From Rhizophagus clarus (taxonomy: Eukaryota; Glomeromycota; Glomeromycetes; Glomerales; Glomeraceae), in assembly GCA_015698045.1 (NCBI GenBank), contig BLAL01000257.1, positions 186,001 to 250,000 on the forward strand: a stretch of 64,000 nt of DNA. The letters are read 5' to 3'. The stretch's first letter is position 1. Each line of letters opens with the position of its first letter. The position numbers and the translations under genes were made by a program. The notes beneath the pieces were generated by a model. That model did no database searches. It was not told the origin of the DNA and saw nothing but the letters and a program-made list of their open reading frames with translations. This document shows positions 1 through 11,977 of the stretch, in pieces.

Positions 1-982
1 GAAAAATTAGAACAATTTACATAAATGTTCTTGAAGGGTAATTAATATAATAATACAAGGTGATAAAAAATTGTTTATAAAAAGAGGTTTCATCTTTTTT
101 TTTTCTTACAATAAATTTGTCATCGTTATTTTTATTATATATTCTTTTTCTTAAAATTTGTTGCCGTTATTTTTTATTATTATATATTTTTTTTCTTAAA
201 ATGCCCACAAATTGGACTGATGCAATAACTGAATATTTAATAAGATATAGGAGGTAAAAAATTAAATGAAAACTAATAAATAACTTTGATCATATTCTAG
301 TTTTTTTTCTCTTACGTTTCCTGATCTAAAAATTAAATAAATAATGTAAAGGAGAAGGAACAACTACTACCATGACATACCTGGGAGGGACTGCTCCGAA
401 TTCTGGGAGAGCCTAGCTCGAAGAATTTGGAGACGGTTCCTCATAAGGTTCACTGGCCAACAGATAGAAAGAAAGTGGAGAAACTTGGTCAGGAATTTTA
501 ATATTAGTAAAATAATAATAAATCATAAAAAAAAATAAAATAAAATAAAAAATTAATAGTATTAACATTTTTAGAATTTCTGTGAATGGAGGAATGGTGC
601 GTGAAATGGAAGGTGGTCCCGGGAAGGAGAAAGATATTATAGGCAGTTCCGCACAAGGTTTTGGGATAGATCTGGTAATTATTAAGAATTTTTTTAATTT
701 ATATATAAGTTATTTAAGTTCTAAATTTATATATATTTCTTAGGGAACCACCACAGTCATAGGCGGCGTAGAAACACTGCGCATCGGCGGCCTCGGAATC
801 TGTAAATTATATTTTTTTATTTTTAATTTTTTTTTATTTTGTATTTTTTATATTTTATTTTTATTTTTATTTTTTATTTATATTTTTATATTTTTATTAT
901 TTTTATTATTATTATTTTTTATTTTTTATTATCTTTTATTATTATTATTTTTTATTAAAGAATCTTGCTAATTTGCTTCGCG
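1..982. other. AT-rich leader with GC-rich exon-like islands
   Basis: There is no long ORF. Against runs of A/T (strongest at 800-960), GC-richer islands stand out at about 370-470, 575-674 and 744-801. The island at 575 follows ATTAACATTTTTAG, a plausible branch site plus acceptor, and ends before GTAATT. The island at 744 follows TTTCTTAG and ends before GTAAAT. They look like short exons of a decayed spliced transcript. No protein family can be recognised in them. Confidence 0.35.
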
Positions 983-1043
983 GGTGAAATCACCTAGGTG
1001 ATTTCACCTATAAATAATTTATTAAAATCAGGTGATTTCACAT
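983..1043. repeat. Cluster of palindromic GGTGATTTCACC repeats, left edge of the MULE element
   Basis: Three copies of a short inverted repeat lie close together: GGTGAAATCACC at 983-994, AGGTGATTTCACCT at 996-1009 and AGGTGATTTCAC from 1030. The same palindrome recurs at 4490-4503 and 9040-9127, so it appears to mark transposon edges rather than being internal to a gene. Confidence 0.6.
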
Positions 1044-1132
1044 GTATAAAAATTTTTAATAAATTTAGTATTACGCAAATCTTTATTACATAATTTTTAT
1101 TATACGAACAATTAATTATTACATGGAATTTA

Positions 1133-4100
1133 TTAAATATTTGGACATCGTGGGGCATAATGACCAGGTTGACCGCATTTTTTACAATGCCTTTCTCTTT
1201 TTTTATCAACTTGACTTTCCACAACTTCTTCACAATTTTTATTAGTAATATTAGTTATGTCTTGAATATGCTTTGATTTTTTTCTTTGAGGTTCACCACA
1301 TGACTTATATCTATTAGGTTGTCTACCTTTATGTTGTACTTTTAATGGATCACCAATATGCATAGAAATCACATTTTCCTGTCGTTCGGATAATTCTGCT
1401 TTTGTATTTTTGATAAAACATTTCACTTGATCAACAAATTCATCAACCTTATCAGTTCGAATAGCCAAATCAAGAGCTTTTTTAGCATATCCCATACCAA
1501 ATCTGTATTTTTGTTTAGGACCCTGTACTTGTACAACATTAGATGTTTGCCTAAAATTCATGAGATGTTGAAATGATAATTGAGATAAGGGATGTTCTGA
1601 CTCGTCACCTAGTTCATTTTCTCCAATATGAAATGATACTAGTATATTTTTCTCATGCTGTTCAAAATTATACTTGTTATTATTATACCAACGTTGTGGA
1701 ATAAGTGATATGTGAAATTGCGCATTAGCTGAATAAGACATAACTCAGAAAAAATGTCTACATATAACCCCTCTGTTAATAAGCCAAAGACAAGTACATA
1801 AATGTGAACCATCATTAAGAAGAACAATATACTGTGGTTCTGACTTTTGTCCACGATGTCTTGTTACTTTCCATACTTGTAAAATATTATTATGGGGTAT
1901 ATTCTCTACTAATAGATTGAGGTTGGTCATAATCATCCTCTCTAACTATTTCTTGTTGGTAAGAATCATCTGTTATCTAAAAAAAAAAAATATTTTAATT
2001 GTTAATAACGATTTTTAATAGATATTAATTTTTATTTCTTATCAACAATTAGACTTACTCCTAGAAGCGGGTTTCAATCCTCAATTAATACCGTATCATA
2101 GCATAACGACTGAGCCATTTGGTCACGTTGCTTTTGGAGGATTTGTGGTGTTAAATATTCGTGTAAAATTTTATCAAGATTTGAAAAATATTCATCCATT
2201 ATAGAAGGTATTCCTCTTGTTGGAATTTCATTCTTACATTCACTTATTATAGCTTTTTTTGATTGTTGGTCAAATATTCTTTGAATTTCTCCAACAACAT
2301 CAGTTAAGCATGAAGACCTATTTAATTTTTCTTTAACTATTCTATTAGTTACTTCTACTCGTTGTGTACTCTGAATTCCAGCAGTGAAATTTCGATTAAT
2401 AGCAAAACTCACCCAACTATTTTTACAAGGGTATAAAACTTTCGTAAGATACTGTTTACAAGCTGGGAATTCATTAATAAGCTTTTTCCATTCTGTTTCA
2501 AATTTTTTAGGACATAAGGAATTACGCATTGCTAAAAATTTAGCATGAAAAGGTTCAAATTGGTCATGCAATTTTCCTTTTAATTTCATTCTTAAATTCA
2601 ACTCTATATGGAAAATACAATAAAAGTGGTGGGTTTCCGGATAGTTTTTTTCACAGCTGATATTAGAGCCGGATCAGCATCAGAATATAAGGTAATTGGT
2701 GTAACATCACAAGAATTTTTCAATTCTTGTAAAAGCCACGAAAAAGTTGCTTCTGTTTCGTCTTCTATAATAGCCGCCTCTACTATTAAATTTCTAAAGT
2801 TATTGTCAACAACTATAACTAACATTAATATCATATCAAATTGGTTGGTCTTTGATGTTGTATCAATAATTACAATATCATTATATTTTCCATAAGCATT
2901 AATTTGGTCTGGAGACATCCAAAATAGTGAATTTAACCTTTGTTCTCCAACATCAAAGCGCAGTTTTATAATCCATCATGGATCTTCATCTTTTTTCAAA
3001 TATAATTCGGTAAGCATCTGGCATGCATCATTTTTACTAGGTTCTGCTTGTTTCTTAAATTGTTGAATAGCATTACTTAAGTCTTTTTTATTAATTACTT
3101 TATCTGGAAACAAGGCTACCAAAAGATTATATTGTGTTGATAAACCCATTCTTCCTTGAATTGTCCAAAATTTTATTTTTTCAAGCATTTTATCTGTTAG
3201 CTTTCGAAATCTTGGTGCTATTTCAGAAATAAGAGGATTCATCTCATGGTTATGTTCACCAATTACACTATTGATCCAAACACCATTTAAAAATTTGGGA
3301 AATGAGAGATTAATATGCCAGGGACATCCAATCATTTCAGAATCTCTTTCCCTTCTATCTTCCTCTAAAATATTTTTTTGAGGTTCGTGAGTTTGGCCGT
3401 GTGTACATTCATATGTTCTATGTCTAACAATTGTGTTATCACTTGGATCTAGTGTACGTCTTATTCTACGAAAGCAAAATCCTTGTTGCTTCGCATATTC
3501 ATCAAGGTATGATTTGGCAAGTTCCCATGTTTCAAATTTCATTCCTTTATTTAACTTTAATGATCCGTTTTCTTCTTCTTTTTCATACTCACTATCATCA
3601 TCATATTCTTTGCTGGAATGATCTTCTGAATGATTTTCTATTTCCACTATTTGCATTTCATTATCTGTTTGTGATTTTAAGAAATAGGTCAAAAAGAAAT
3701 CAAATGATAGCTCAGATGAATTATACAATAAGACAAATAGGTTAGAATCAAATAATCATAACATTCTTTACTCACTATTTTCTTCCTGATAATCACTCAT
3801 ATAATCCTCTATAATATCTATACTTTTATTTTCTATTTGAATATTGCTATCTATTTGTGATTTTTAAGAAATAGATTGGGAAATATATGAGAATTAACTA
3901 TCAGATTATTAGAAGAGTCATCCGAATAAGAGGTTAGATTCATTTGATTACAATACTCACTATTTTCTTTCTGATGATCTTTCACTATACATTCATTTTC
4001 TATTTGAATTTTATTATCTATTTCATGATTCTTAAGAAACGGATTGGAAAAATCATATGAAAAATTTAGCATCGGATTAAAAGAATTGTATAAAGAGTTA

Positions 4101-4216
4101 TGATAAGAGTTGAATGATAGTTCAGAATCATTATATGAAGAATCATAATAAGAGTTGAATAACAGGTCAGAATTATTATATAAAGCATCATAAGGAAAAT
4201 TTGTAATATTTTCCAT
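1133..4216 (-). pseudogene. MULE-type transposase with FAR1 DNA-binding domain, SWIM finger and CCHC zinc knuckle
   Basis: This is a decayed Mutator-like transposase, which would cut and paste its own element. Read from 4216 downwards, there is an acidic, Asn-rich leader in which a motif beginning FLKNH/FLKSQ recurs three times. A FAR1 domain follows (about 3560-3230), with the CPWHINLSF and GEHNHEMNP signatures. Next come the MULE DDE core (about 2970-2100), with IIDTTSKTN and the YSDAD motif, the SWIM finger CxCx(n)GxxCRHFF (about 1750) and a terminal CCHC knuckle CKKCGQPGHYAPRC (about 1150). A probable intron runs 1977-2058 (GTAAGT donor, T-rich stretch and TAG acceptor). In-frame TGA codons lie at 2976, 2074 and 1745. 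The stops at 2976 and 1745 sit where the family normally has Arg. A one-base shift occurs near the T7 run at 2645. The leader between 3729 and 3850 also contains stops. The domain order is typical of fungal MULEs; the gene is inactive as read. Confidence 0.85.
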
Positions 4217-4489
4217 TGTAAAGTTTCGTATAAAGTTTTATGCAAGTAATAATATTGGCAAATACAAGAAGCAACAAGTGGTATTAATTTTATTTCGCGA
4301 ATAATTTTTTAGAAACGTGAAACAAGATACAAAATTTTTTTATGAAAACAGAAAAAGTAGCGTCAGGGAGAGAATTTTTGAAATGGGTGGCTTTAATTAC
4401 ATCATTTATAAATAACAATGGTAATAAAGTATCACAATCAAATGTAAACAATTATATCATTGTGTAAAAATAATTTATTTAATTAAATC

Positions 4490-4503
4490 AGGTGATATCA
4501 CCT
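4490..4503. repeat. Perfect palindrome AGGTGATATCACCT between the two transposons
   Basis: This 14-base perfect palindrome lies between the end of the MULE gene and the start of the next transposase gene. It matches the repeats at 996, 1030, 9040 and 9102, and probably serves as an element terminus. Confidence 0.6.
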
Positions 4504-4641
4504 GAATTAAATTATTAATTCGTGATCCAGATGTCGATCAGTGAAAATCTGTAGATTATCAATATACATTTGGGGTTAAATGAGCTTATACAATCCAACG
4601 CGTTTCAGAATCTCACTTCCTTGTTAATCTTCCTTAATATT

Positions 4642-7600
4642 ATGCCTAAACATAAAGATTACGCAGTTACATTAATTTCTTCAGGGATAATAGTGGATAC
4701 TTTACACTATGGGCCTTTTTGCCATAATTGGTGGATTTCTAGACCTTCTGAAAAACGCGAAAGTTTAATATTGCTTCACCCTATTAGATTACACATGAAA
4801 ACTCTGGTTTCTTTAAAAGACCGAGATTTTATTATTGAGGTTGTTGAAACTTCTTCAAATTATGGTCAAATACCTGGATATATTTGCAAATGTGATGGTA
4901 TTCAAAGTGAACTTTGTGATTGCAGTTAATAGCGTTTACAAAAAAATTTTTCAAACAAATGCCAAATATTCAGGCCCTGCAGTAATGGGTTTTGATATAC
5001 CAATTATTTCTGAAATATTGCTAAAGGATTTATCATTTTGTACGTTTATATTTTCTTTAGGAAAATTAAATATATGGGTATTGGGAATTGGAAAATCTAA
5101 TAAAAATGAATGGAATTTTGCTGGAACAGGTTATAAAACTTCTTTTATACATACATATCAAAAACAAAGATGCGTTTATCTTCAAAAGTTAGATGATGAT
5201 TGTTATCAGGTTACAATATATTCAGGAAATGAAGTACGTAAATTTTATGTTGGTGATAATCCGGAGTTGGTATGGAAAAAAATTGGTATTTTACAACAAT
5301 ATAAAGGAAAAGAATTATTTGGATTGGAAAATAGCAAAGTACAACGAATGATCCTATCAACCCCCAGTTGTACATTGGAAGAATGGGATGATGATGATGT
5401 GATGGATGAAATGTATAGACATCACCTTAGACGACGAATTCCAACAATAATTAATTGGCAATTATTATTTAAAGATTGGCATTCTGAGGCGTCTACTATA
5501 ATAGAACTGCAAACACAATTTAAGAGATTGTATCCATCCGATCATAAAATTACTGATCGTGAGTTACGTGCGTGGAAATCAATGTTAAAAAATGTAGGGT
5601 GTACAAGGATTACTCCCTTTAATAAAGAACAGTCAGAGGTTAGTAAATTGAGAAAATAACTGAATAATTAGTGAGCATTAATTAATGTTTGTTTTATTTT
5701 TAAAGTGTGAGTTTTGGTCTAGATCATCTACTCCTACAGTTGATCAAGAAAATCTAAAGATATTATATAAACAAGGATTTATTAATCCAATACCAGTCTA
5801 TTTTCAAAACAAAACTCAGATTTTTTGGAATTCATTTCAGGAGTCAATGAATATTAACAAAAGTGGGTTTGATGGAAAAACTCGTATTTTATCAATTATT
5901 GCTAAAAAATTTTCTTACGAGGAAATCAAAAGTAATTTGAATGTAAGTTGAGTTTGCATTCAATTTGTTTAGTTGAATATATCAATAATAATTCTAATAA
6001 GAATTTTTTAGGTATCAAATGATGCAGTTTGTTATGCACGAAATCATGCTCATATATATGGTGCTGGTGGTCAAGTTTGGGATAAACCCATAATAACACG
6101 TGAAAAATTATCAGTTGAAAAACAAGAACAATTACAAGCATTTTTAATGGATAAAGCAAATGTTGTAATGAGTTCATATAAAACGGATGCAGCAACTAGT
6201 GAACCTGTACATTATCTTAAGCAAACAAAAATAGCACTTTGGAAAAAATACCATGAACAATATCCAGATGGAATTCAACGAACTTCATTTTTCACTAAAT
6301 TAGAAGGAAATAGATATATTTATCGTGAAAATTTAGGTGGTTTGTGTTTAACCTGTCAGAAATATGGATATGAAATTTTTTCAGATCTTATCGAATATAT
6401 TAACAAATATATTACACAATTTCTTATACAGGTATTTTATTTATTGAATTTGAATATGGAATTGCAAATTATAAGCAAAACTAATTTTTTTTAATATTAG
6501 AAACAGTTGATAACACGTTGCGAAAATCTGAAAAGATTTTTAAAATGTGATTATGAGCAGCATTTCCATGTAACTTCAAATGGTATGACTTTTCATGATC
6601 CGTGTATAAGCCATTGTTTACTTTATGCTTTTAATCAATGCACAGAGTCTCATACACTTACTTGTAATGAATGTCAAGAATTCTTCAACTTTTTTGCCGA
6701 TATTGAAGTTAATAGTAATAAAGCAAATCATAATGATCTTCAAAACATGAAGGAACATTTATTATATTATCTGGCACACCAAACAAGAAAAGTTTATTTG
6801 AATTTTCAATTTAATGCTAATTTATTAGCATTAGATGATAAGACTGCTCTTATTTTGGTTGATTATAAGATGAAAATTTTGCCAAAAACTGCCCGAGAAA
6901 CAAAAAGTGATTGGTTTGGTAAAAAGGGTTGGACATTGCATTCCGTATTAGTATATACAAAGATACCTAATTCAACAAAACTTCAAGTCCAAGCATTCGA
7001 ATATTGGTCTCCAGATACTCGATAAGATTCTTGGTTTACAGCTTCTTCTCTTAATGCTGTTCTTGAAACATTAGATTCACGACCAGAATCTGTTATTATA
7101 ATGTCTGATAATGGTGGACAATATCATAATGCGGACTTAATGATGATTATGGCATTTTGGCCAAAATGGTATAATGTAAAAGTTAAAAAATGGGTTTTCC
7201 TTGAAGCAGGAGAAGCCAAAACTGCTATAGACTCACATCATGCACAGGTAAATCAAAATCAATTATATGTGCTTTTTGTAATGTATACTAAATTAATTTG
7301 TTGTTAATACAGATTACGCATGCGATAAATCATTATGTTCGGTTGGGATTTAACATTCAAACTGGGAAAGATATTGAAAATGCAATCAAAAATATTCGAG
7401 GAACTTCCGTAGCTCAGTTGGTACCTAATCGAGATCGTGGTATATATAATTATAAAATTAGAATCATGTATTTTTATATTTGTGTGAATTGTAATATAAT
7501 GTGTAAAATAAATTATTTCTTTATTATCATTCATATTATTAAACCTTCATTTTATTGCAAAATTATAAATTACAATCAATAAAGGAAGTGGAAGTAATAC

Positions 7601-8603
7601 ATTGCCGGGTAATTCAAATTGGTTTGAATGGCAATGGCCAACTTCTGGAGATTATGCGGGATGTATATTGGCACAGTCTATACCCAATTTTGGACCTTGG
7701 ACTACATTTACTCCTACACAATTAGAAAAATTGCAAAAGCGTGAAATTGCAAAGCCCAATCCAGATATATCCACCCCCACTATCTCACATTCTAATTGGG
7801 AAGTTCCACTTCCTAATTCAGAACGTATGTATCATACGTATCATAAAAGATGATCTTTCTTACTGCTTTACAAAATTTTACATTTTTTGCTTCCAACTTT
7901 GTTGTCATTATTTTTTTGTATTCTTCTTTTACACTTCTAATTAACGTGATATTACTCAACAGATATCCGACCAGAACGTCTTACAAAACAAGTTCTTGTA
8001 AAGAAATTAAAGTCTAAAGGTATAGAGTTGGATGGAAAGGAAAATAAAGAAGAATTAGCAATGAATTTGGAAAAAGAATTATATAAAGAAACGGAACATA
8101 AAAAATCAGGTGAGCTTAATTGGTAACAATTAATATTTCAGAATAACTTTATAACAAATATAATACAGAACAAGAAAAAGTAGTTGACGTGTTACTAGAT
8201 GTAACAAACAGCCAAACTATATGATGGTATATTCTATATTTGTTTTACCAAAAACAGTAGATATTATTTACCAATTTTATTTAGTGATATCAAGGAAGTA
8301 TATCCGCTGAAATCTGGCTGGGCCTTAAAGGAAAACCAAAAATTTGGTAAAAAGGGAGCGGGAAAAAGAATGACAAGTCAAGTGCGAGCATTATTAGAAG
8401 GATATTTTATGGCAGGTAACGCAGATAAAAGTAACCGTTACACTGCTCAAGATATGAAAAATGAATTGGATAAATGTGCACAAGAAGGTGAAATTGATAA
8501 AGATGACGTACCAAAAGTTACCACAATCCAAAATTGGATATCAAAAACTACTAGAGAGCATTGTGAGGAAGCAGCAAACAGAGTTTTGAATAACAATCAA
8601 TAA
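4642..8603 (+). pseudogene. Multi-exon DDE-type transposase, family not firmly identified
   Basis: This is a long spliced gene in one orientation. The N-terminal third (4642-5659) contains a Cys-rich stretch near CKCDGIQSELCDCS and a one-base shift at about 4928. The middle holds a Cys/His region around 6360 and 6530-6700. The catalytic-like part carries LVDYKMKILP (about 6855), IMSDNGGQYH (about 7100) and FLEAGEAKTAIDSHHA (about 7200), so three acidic residues in D..D..E/D order. Probable introns follow TTTCTTATACAG (6431), CATGCACAG (about 7248), about 7440-7586, 7824 and 8109. The sixth part has a SAP-like segment (about 7975-8100). The last exon (8290-8603) ends with a helix-rich domain seen with other transposases. 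A TAA at 7023 interrupts the frame where CAA would fit. The EAGEAK and SHHA signature resembles KDZ-like transposases only loosely. I am confident it is a transposase and unsure of the superfamily. Confidence 0.65.
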
Positions 8604-9718
8604 ATTAGAAATAATAATAATATATCATCTTAAAAATCGTTCGTTACCATTAGATAAAAAAGACCACAAAATAGGTTTATTGAGCATGTAATGTCTTTGG
8701 ACCATAATAATTCACAAAATAAATGTTTTATAACTGGTAATTAGGAAAGCTCGTAATAGCTTTTCTCTCAAGAATCTGCAGTTGCCGCAAAGACAAGTTA
8801 CTTTTTTATTTTTACCAGAAAGGAAATAAATAGTGCATTTGAAAGCTACAGTTTTTCTGCTATAAAATATTGCATAATATTATTATAAAGTTACACTAAA
8901 TATGTAACATTTTATCCGATAAAAAGTGCCAATTAAATGAGTTTATTAAATGATCTACAAAATTTCCCCCCATTTTTAAATAATAAATTTCACTGATTTA
9001 CAGCCGGATCTCAAATTAAATTTATTCGTATAAAATTATAGGTGATTTCACCTAAGTTAAATCACTCACATCAAATTTATTAAATTATAATAAAATTAAA
9101 TAGGTGATATCACCTGAGTTATATCACCCTCGGTTAAAACTAGTTATAATCTTTATTAAATATATATATTTTATATAGTCATCTAATTATTATTTTAATA
9201 TTTTTACTATTTTATAATTTGATTTAATATCGGCCTATATTCAACTGAAATTAAAAAATTCGACCTCAATTATAAGTAATTAAAGCTTATTATAATAAAT
9301 TGCTTTTATTCAATAAACATTCATTTTTTTTTTTATTAAAGTATTAATTAAATAAACAATCTGTCGTCATATATTATATAATATATTGTAATGATGAAAT
9401 GTCTCCAATAAATTTTTAAAAAAGGTACATTTAGGCGTGACAGATCTAATACCGCTGATTTTTCCAAAATGTTACTAAAATCTTTCCATAGATCAAATTG
9501 AGAGAACTAATCTATCAATTTACAATATAAAATCATGAAATAATCTTTCACATTTTCAAAATATGTGATCAAACTCATTTTTGCTAAACTGCCGAAACCT
9601 TTTAGCATTTACATGCAATAGTTTCGGCATTTTAATTTAATTTGACGATCATTGATTATCATGATCAATCTATTTTTACGGTTTTCTAAACCATGATTTT
9701 TTTTTTATTTTTTTTTAG
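8604..9718. other. AT-rich non-coding DNA with terminal palindromes of the upstream transposon
   Basis: No coding signal is visible. Palindromes AGGTGATTTCACCT (9040-9053) and AGGTGATATCACCT (9102-9115), plus a partial copy near 9120, probably mark the right end of the transposon. The remainder is ordinary AT-rich sequence. Confidence 0.5.
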
Positions 9719-10050
9719 GTTGCTGGACTCCCGGGCTTGGAATGTAAGTTGGAAGGGGTGGGGAAATTTTTTTTTAATATTAAAGAAATATTACTAACGT
9801 TTCTTTATTTTTTTTAGGTTGCCAGCCTTCTTGGACGAACTGGACTTGGGAATGTAAGTTGGAAAGGGTGGTGATTTTTTTTTAATGTTAAAGAAACGTT
9901 ACTAACATTTCTTTCTTTATTTTTTTCAGATTGCTGGACTCTGAACTTGAAATGTAAGGAGGGAGGGAGGGATATTTTTTGAATATTAAAGAAACAGTTT
10001 TAACGTTTCTTTTATTTATTTTAGGTTGCAGTTTCCTTTGTTCCTCTTGA
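9719..10050 (+). repeat. Tandem array of intron/micro-exon-like modules
   Basis: Four modules repeat at about 100-112 bases. Each has a T-rich tract ending in TAG or CAG, a short GC-richer block starting RTTGC, and a GTAAGT or GTAAGG donor. The blocks are 9719-9743 (25 nt), 9818-9853 (36 nt), 9930-9953 (24 nt) and from 10025 onward. The intervening segments are 74, 76 and 71 nt long. The first two contain TACTAAC, the canonical branch-site word, and the third has TTTTAAC. All carry a TTAAAGAAA word and a following CGTTTCTTT or ATTTCTTT. The organisation is what tandem duplication of a short exon with its intron would give. No recognisable protein is encoded. Confidence 0.6.
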
Positions 10051-10369
10051 TCCTAACGTGATCACGATTAAGAAAAGTTTGAGCAAACTTTTCTTAAAAT
10101 TGTATTATAAATGACTGTAACTTTTTTATTAATTTATTGTAATAAAATACGTAATAAAATAAAAATATTAACAATAATAATTATACTTTTAAACACTTTA
10201 CAAAAAATTTATAAACTTGATAATGCATTTAACAAATAAAACAATAAAAATTTTTTAACTACATTAAACGAATTAAAAATTTCTAAAAAGAAAAATCTAT
10301 AAAGAAAGTAAACTCTAAAAAATTTCTTAATACGTTATATAATATGAAATCTAACGTATTAAAATTTGT

Positions 10370-10990
10370 ATCACATATCAGGTACCCGATATGTGTAAGA
10401 TAGAACTGTGCCCGATATATATTAAATAACATATCGGTGACCAATAGTTTAGATATCGGGGTCTTGGTAATTAGGCATATTTTGAAGTGTAATAAATCAG
10501 GTACTCGATATGTAAAAATACCCGATATTTATCCGATTAGCCACCGATATATAAGTCCCCGATATGTACCTGATAGAATTGATTTTGACCAGTGAACCTC
10601 CTAGTTTTGGCAAGCAACCTTACAATCAACAAGGAACCGAAGCTGAAATAATTTTTTTAAGATTGCAATTACAGATTCTGGAGTTCTGGATTGAAATGAT
10701 CATCAATCGGTCATAAATCAGCAATATAACTGATTACTAACCGATTGCTGACTGATTGCTGACCGATTGCTTACTAAATCTCATCCGACACCAATCGGTC
10801 ATCAATCCGATATAGCCAATTGATAACCGATAGCTAAATTGACACTAATCTGCTATCAATCGGTCACCAATTGGTTATATAACTGATTGGTAATTGATCG
10901 AAATTAGTGCCTGATTGATGACTAATAGGTAACAGATTGAAAGAATCGGCAACCAATTGGTTACCAATCAGTCACCAATCAGTCATATGA
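10370..10990. repeat. Degenerate inverted/tandem repeats (CCGATATGT and ACCGATTGCTG words)
   Basis: From 10375 to 10580 the words CCGATATGT, CGATATAT and their complements recur in both orientations. From 10690 to 10990 the word ACCGATTGSTGA and its complement (ATCGGTCA) recur many times at short spacing. There is no ORF. The sequence looks like the arms of a foldback-type element, comparable to those at 46025 and 63283. It directly abuts the chromodomain ORF and may have replaced the rest of an integrase. Confidence 0.5.
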
Positions 10991-10997
10991 CTGACTG

Positions 10998-11237
10998 ATG
11001 GCTGATTTATTATATTTTGACCTGTGTAATGAAAAACCTCCACCTGATTTGGTCATAAGGGGACAGCCAAAAAGATATGTACCTGAGAAAATTCTCAACC
11101 ACTGTACTAGAAAGGGTCAACTCCAATACTTAGTCAAATGGGAGTGCTATCCAGAAGACGAATCTATATGGGAACCAGCTGATAGATTACAAGAAGATGT
11201 CTCCAATCTAGTACACATTTATAATAATACAAAATAG
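10998..11237 (+). pseudogene. Chromodomain fragment, probable C-terminus of a transposon integrase
   Basis: A 79-codon ORF contains a good chromodomain: PEKILNHCTRKGQLQYLVKW, then CYPEDESIWEPADRL, then a short helix. The hydrophobic and aromatic positions (Y, W, W) that form the methyl-lysine pocket are present. In Ty3/gypsy and Polinton elements this domain sits at the C-terminus of the integrase and directs insertion to chromatin marks. Here the integrase core is missing upstream, where a repeat block starts. It is therefore probably a truncated integrase at the left end of element A. A stand-alone chromodomain gene is possible but less likely. Confidence 0.65.
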
Positions 11238-11346
11238 GTTATATTTTTTTCAAAAAATCCTAAAATTGTAATTAAAGATAAGGGTATAATAAAGTAAATC
11301 ATATAATAAATATTTGAAATTAAACATATCCATTATATACTAAAAA

Positions 11347-11943
11347 ATGTATACTGACATTGCTACATTCTTAAATATATCCCCAAAATGGGTAGAAAAT
11401 TGGCTAAATACTCCAATCAAGAAAACTAGCCACATTGTTAATACTTCATTTGAGAGAACAGATATATTTCAAATACATGAAATTGCTTGTAACATCATGT
11501 ATTATCTTGATCAGCTTGCCGAAGAAGATTACTGGAAAGCTGTAGAAGATTATAACAATAGTAAGGAAGAATTAAATCATGCTTATAATAAATATTCAGG
11601 TACGAATAAAGCTCTTAAAGATTCTCTATACAAAAAATTTATGGATTTAGCCGATAAAAAAGAAAAAGTCTTTGCATATCAAGTAGAGATAGAAAAAATT
11701 TTATTACAAGGTGGATTTGCATATAAGAAAGATGGAAGAGAAAAGAATCGTATACTTGATAATATTCGAATGCTAGCTAATGGATTAGATCCTTATGAAA
11801 TCCCAACATGGTTTGGAGAACCAGAAGAACCAATTTGGCAACTAGATTACTGGGGAGATGAAGATCCAGACGATCCTGCAAACTGGCAATCAGAGTATTC
11901 GAAAGATTTAAGTGATTCTAATGAAGATCCAGATTACCCTTAG
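11347..11943 (+). CDS. Unknown element A protein, helical and acidic at the C-terminus
   Basis: This is an intact 198-codon ORF starting at ATG. The N-terminal 30 residues (MYTDIATFLNISPKWVENWL) could form a helix-turn-helix. Residues 45-125 are strongly helical with heptad-like spacing. The C-terminus is acidic and Trp/Asp/Pro rich (GDEDPDDPANWQ, SDSNEDPDYP). It follows the chromodomain fragment and converges on the Gag-protease gene. I recognise no family. Its position and lack of stops suggest a genuine element gene; a structural role or a DNA-binding role are both open. Confidence 0.55.
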   Translation: MYTDIATFLNISPKWVENWLNTPIKKTSHIVNTSFERTDIFQIHEIACNIMYYLDQLAEEDYWKAVEDYNNSKEELNHAYNKYSGTNKALKDSLYKKFMDLADKKEKVFAYQVEIEKILLQGGFAYKKDGREKNRILDNIRMLANGLDPYEIPTWFGEPEEPIWQLDYWGDEDPDDPANWQSEYSKDLSDSNEDPDYP

Positions 11944-11977
11944 AATATGTTGAATGGATCTAATTTTATATATTTTT

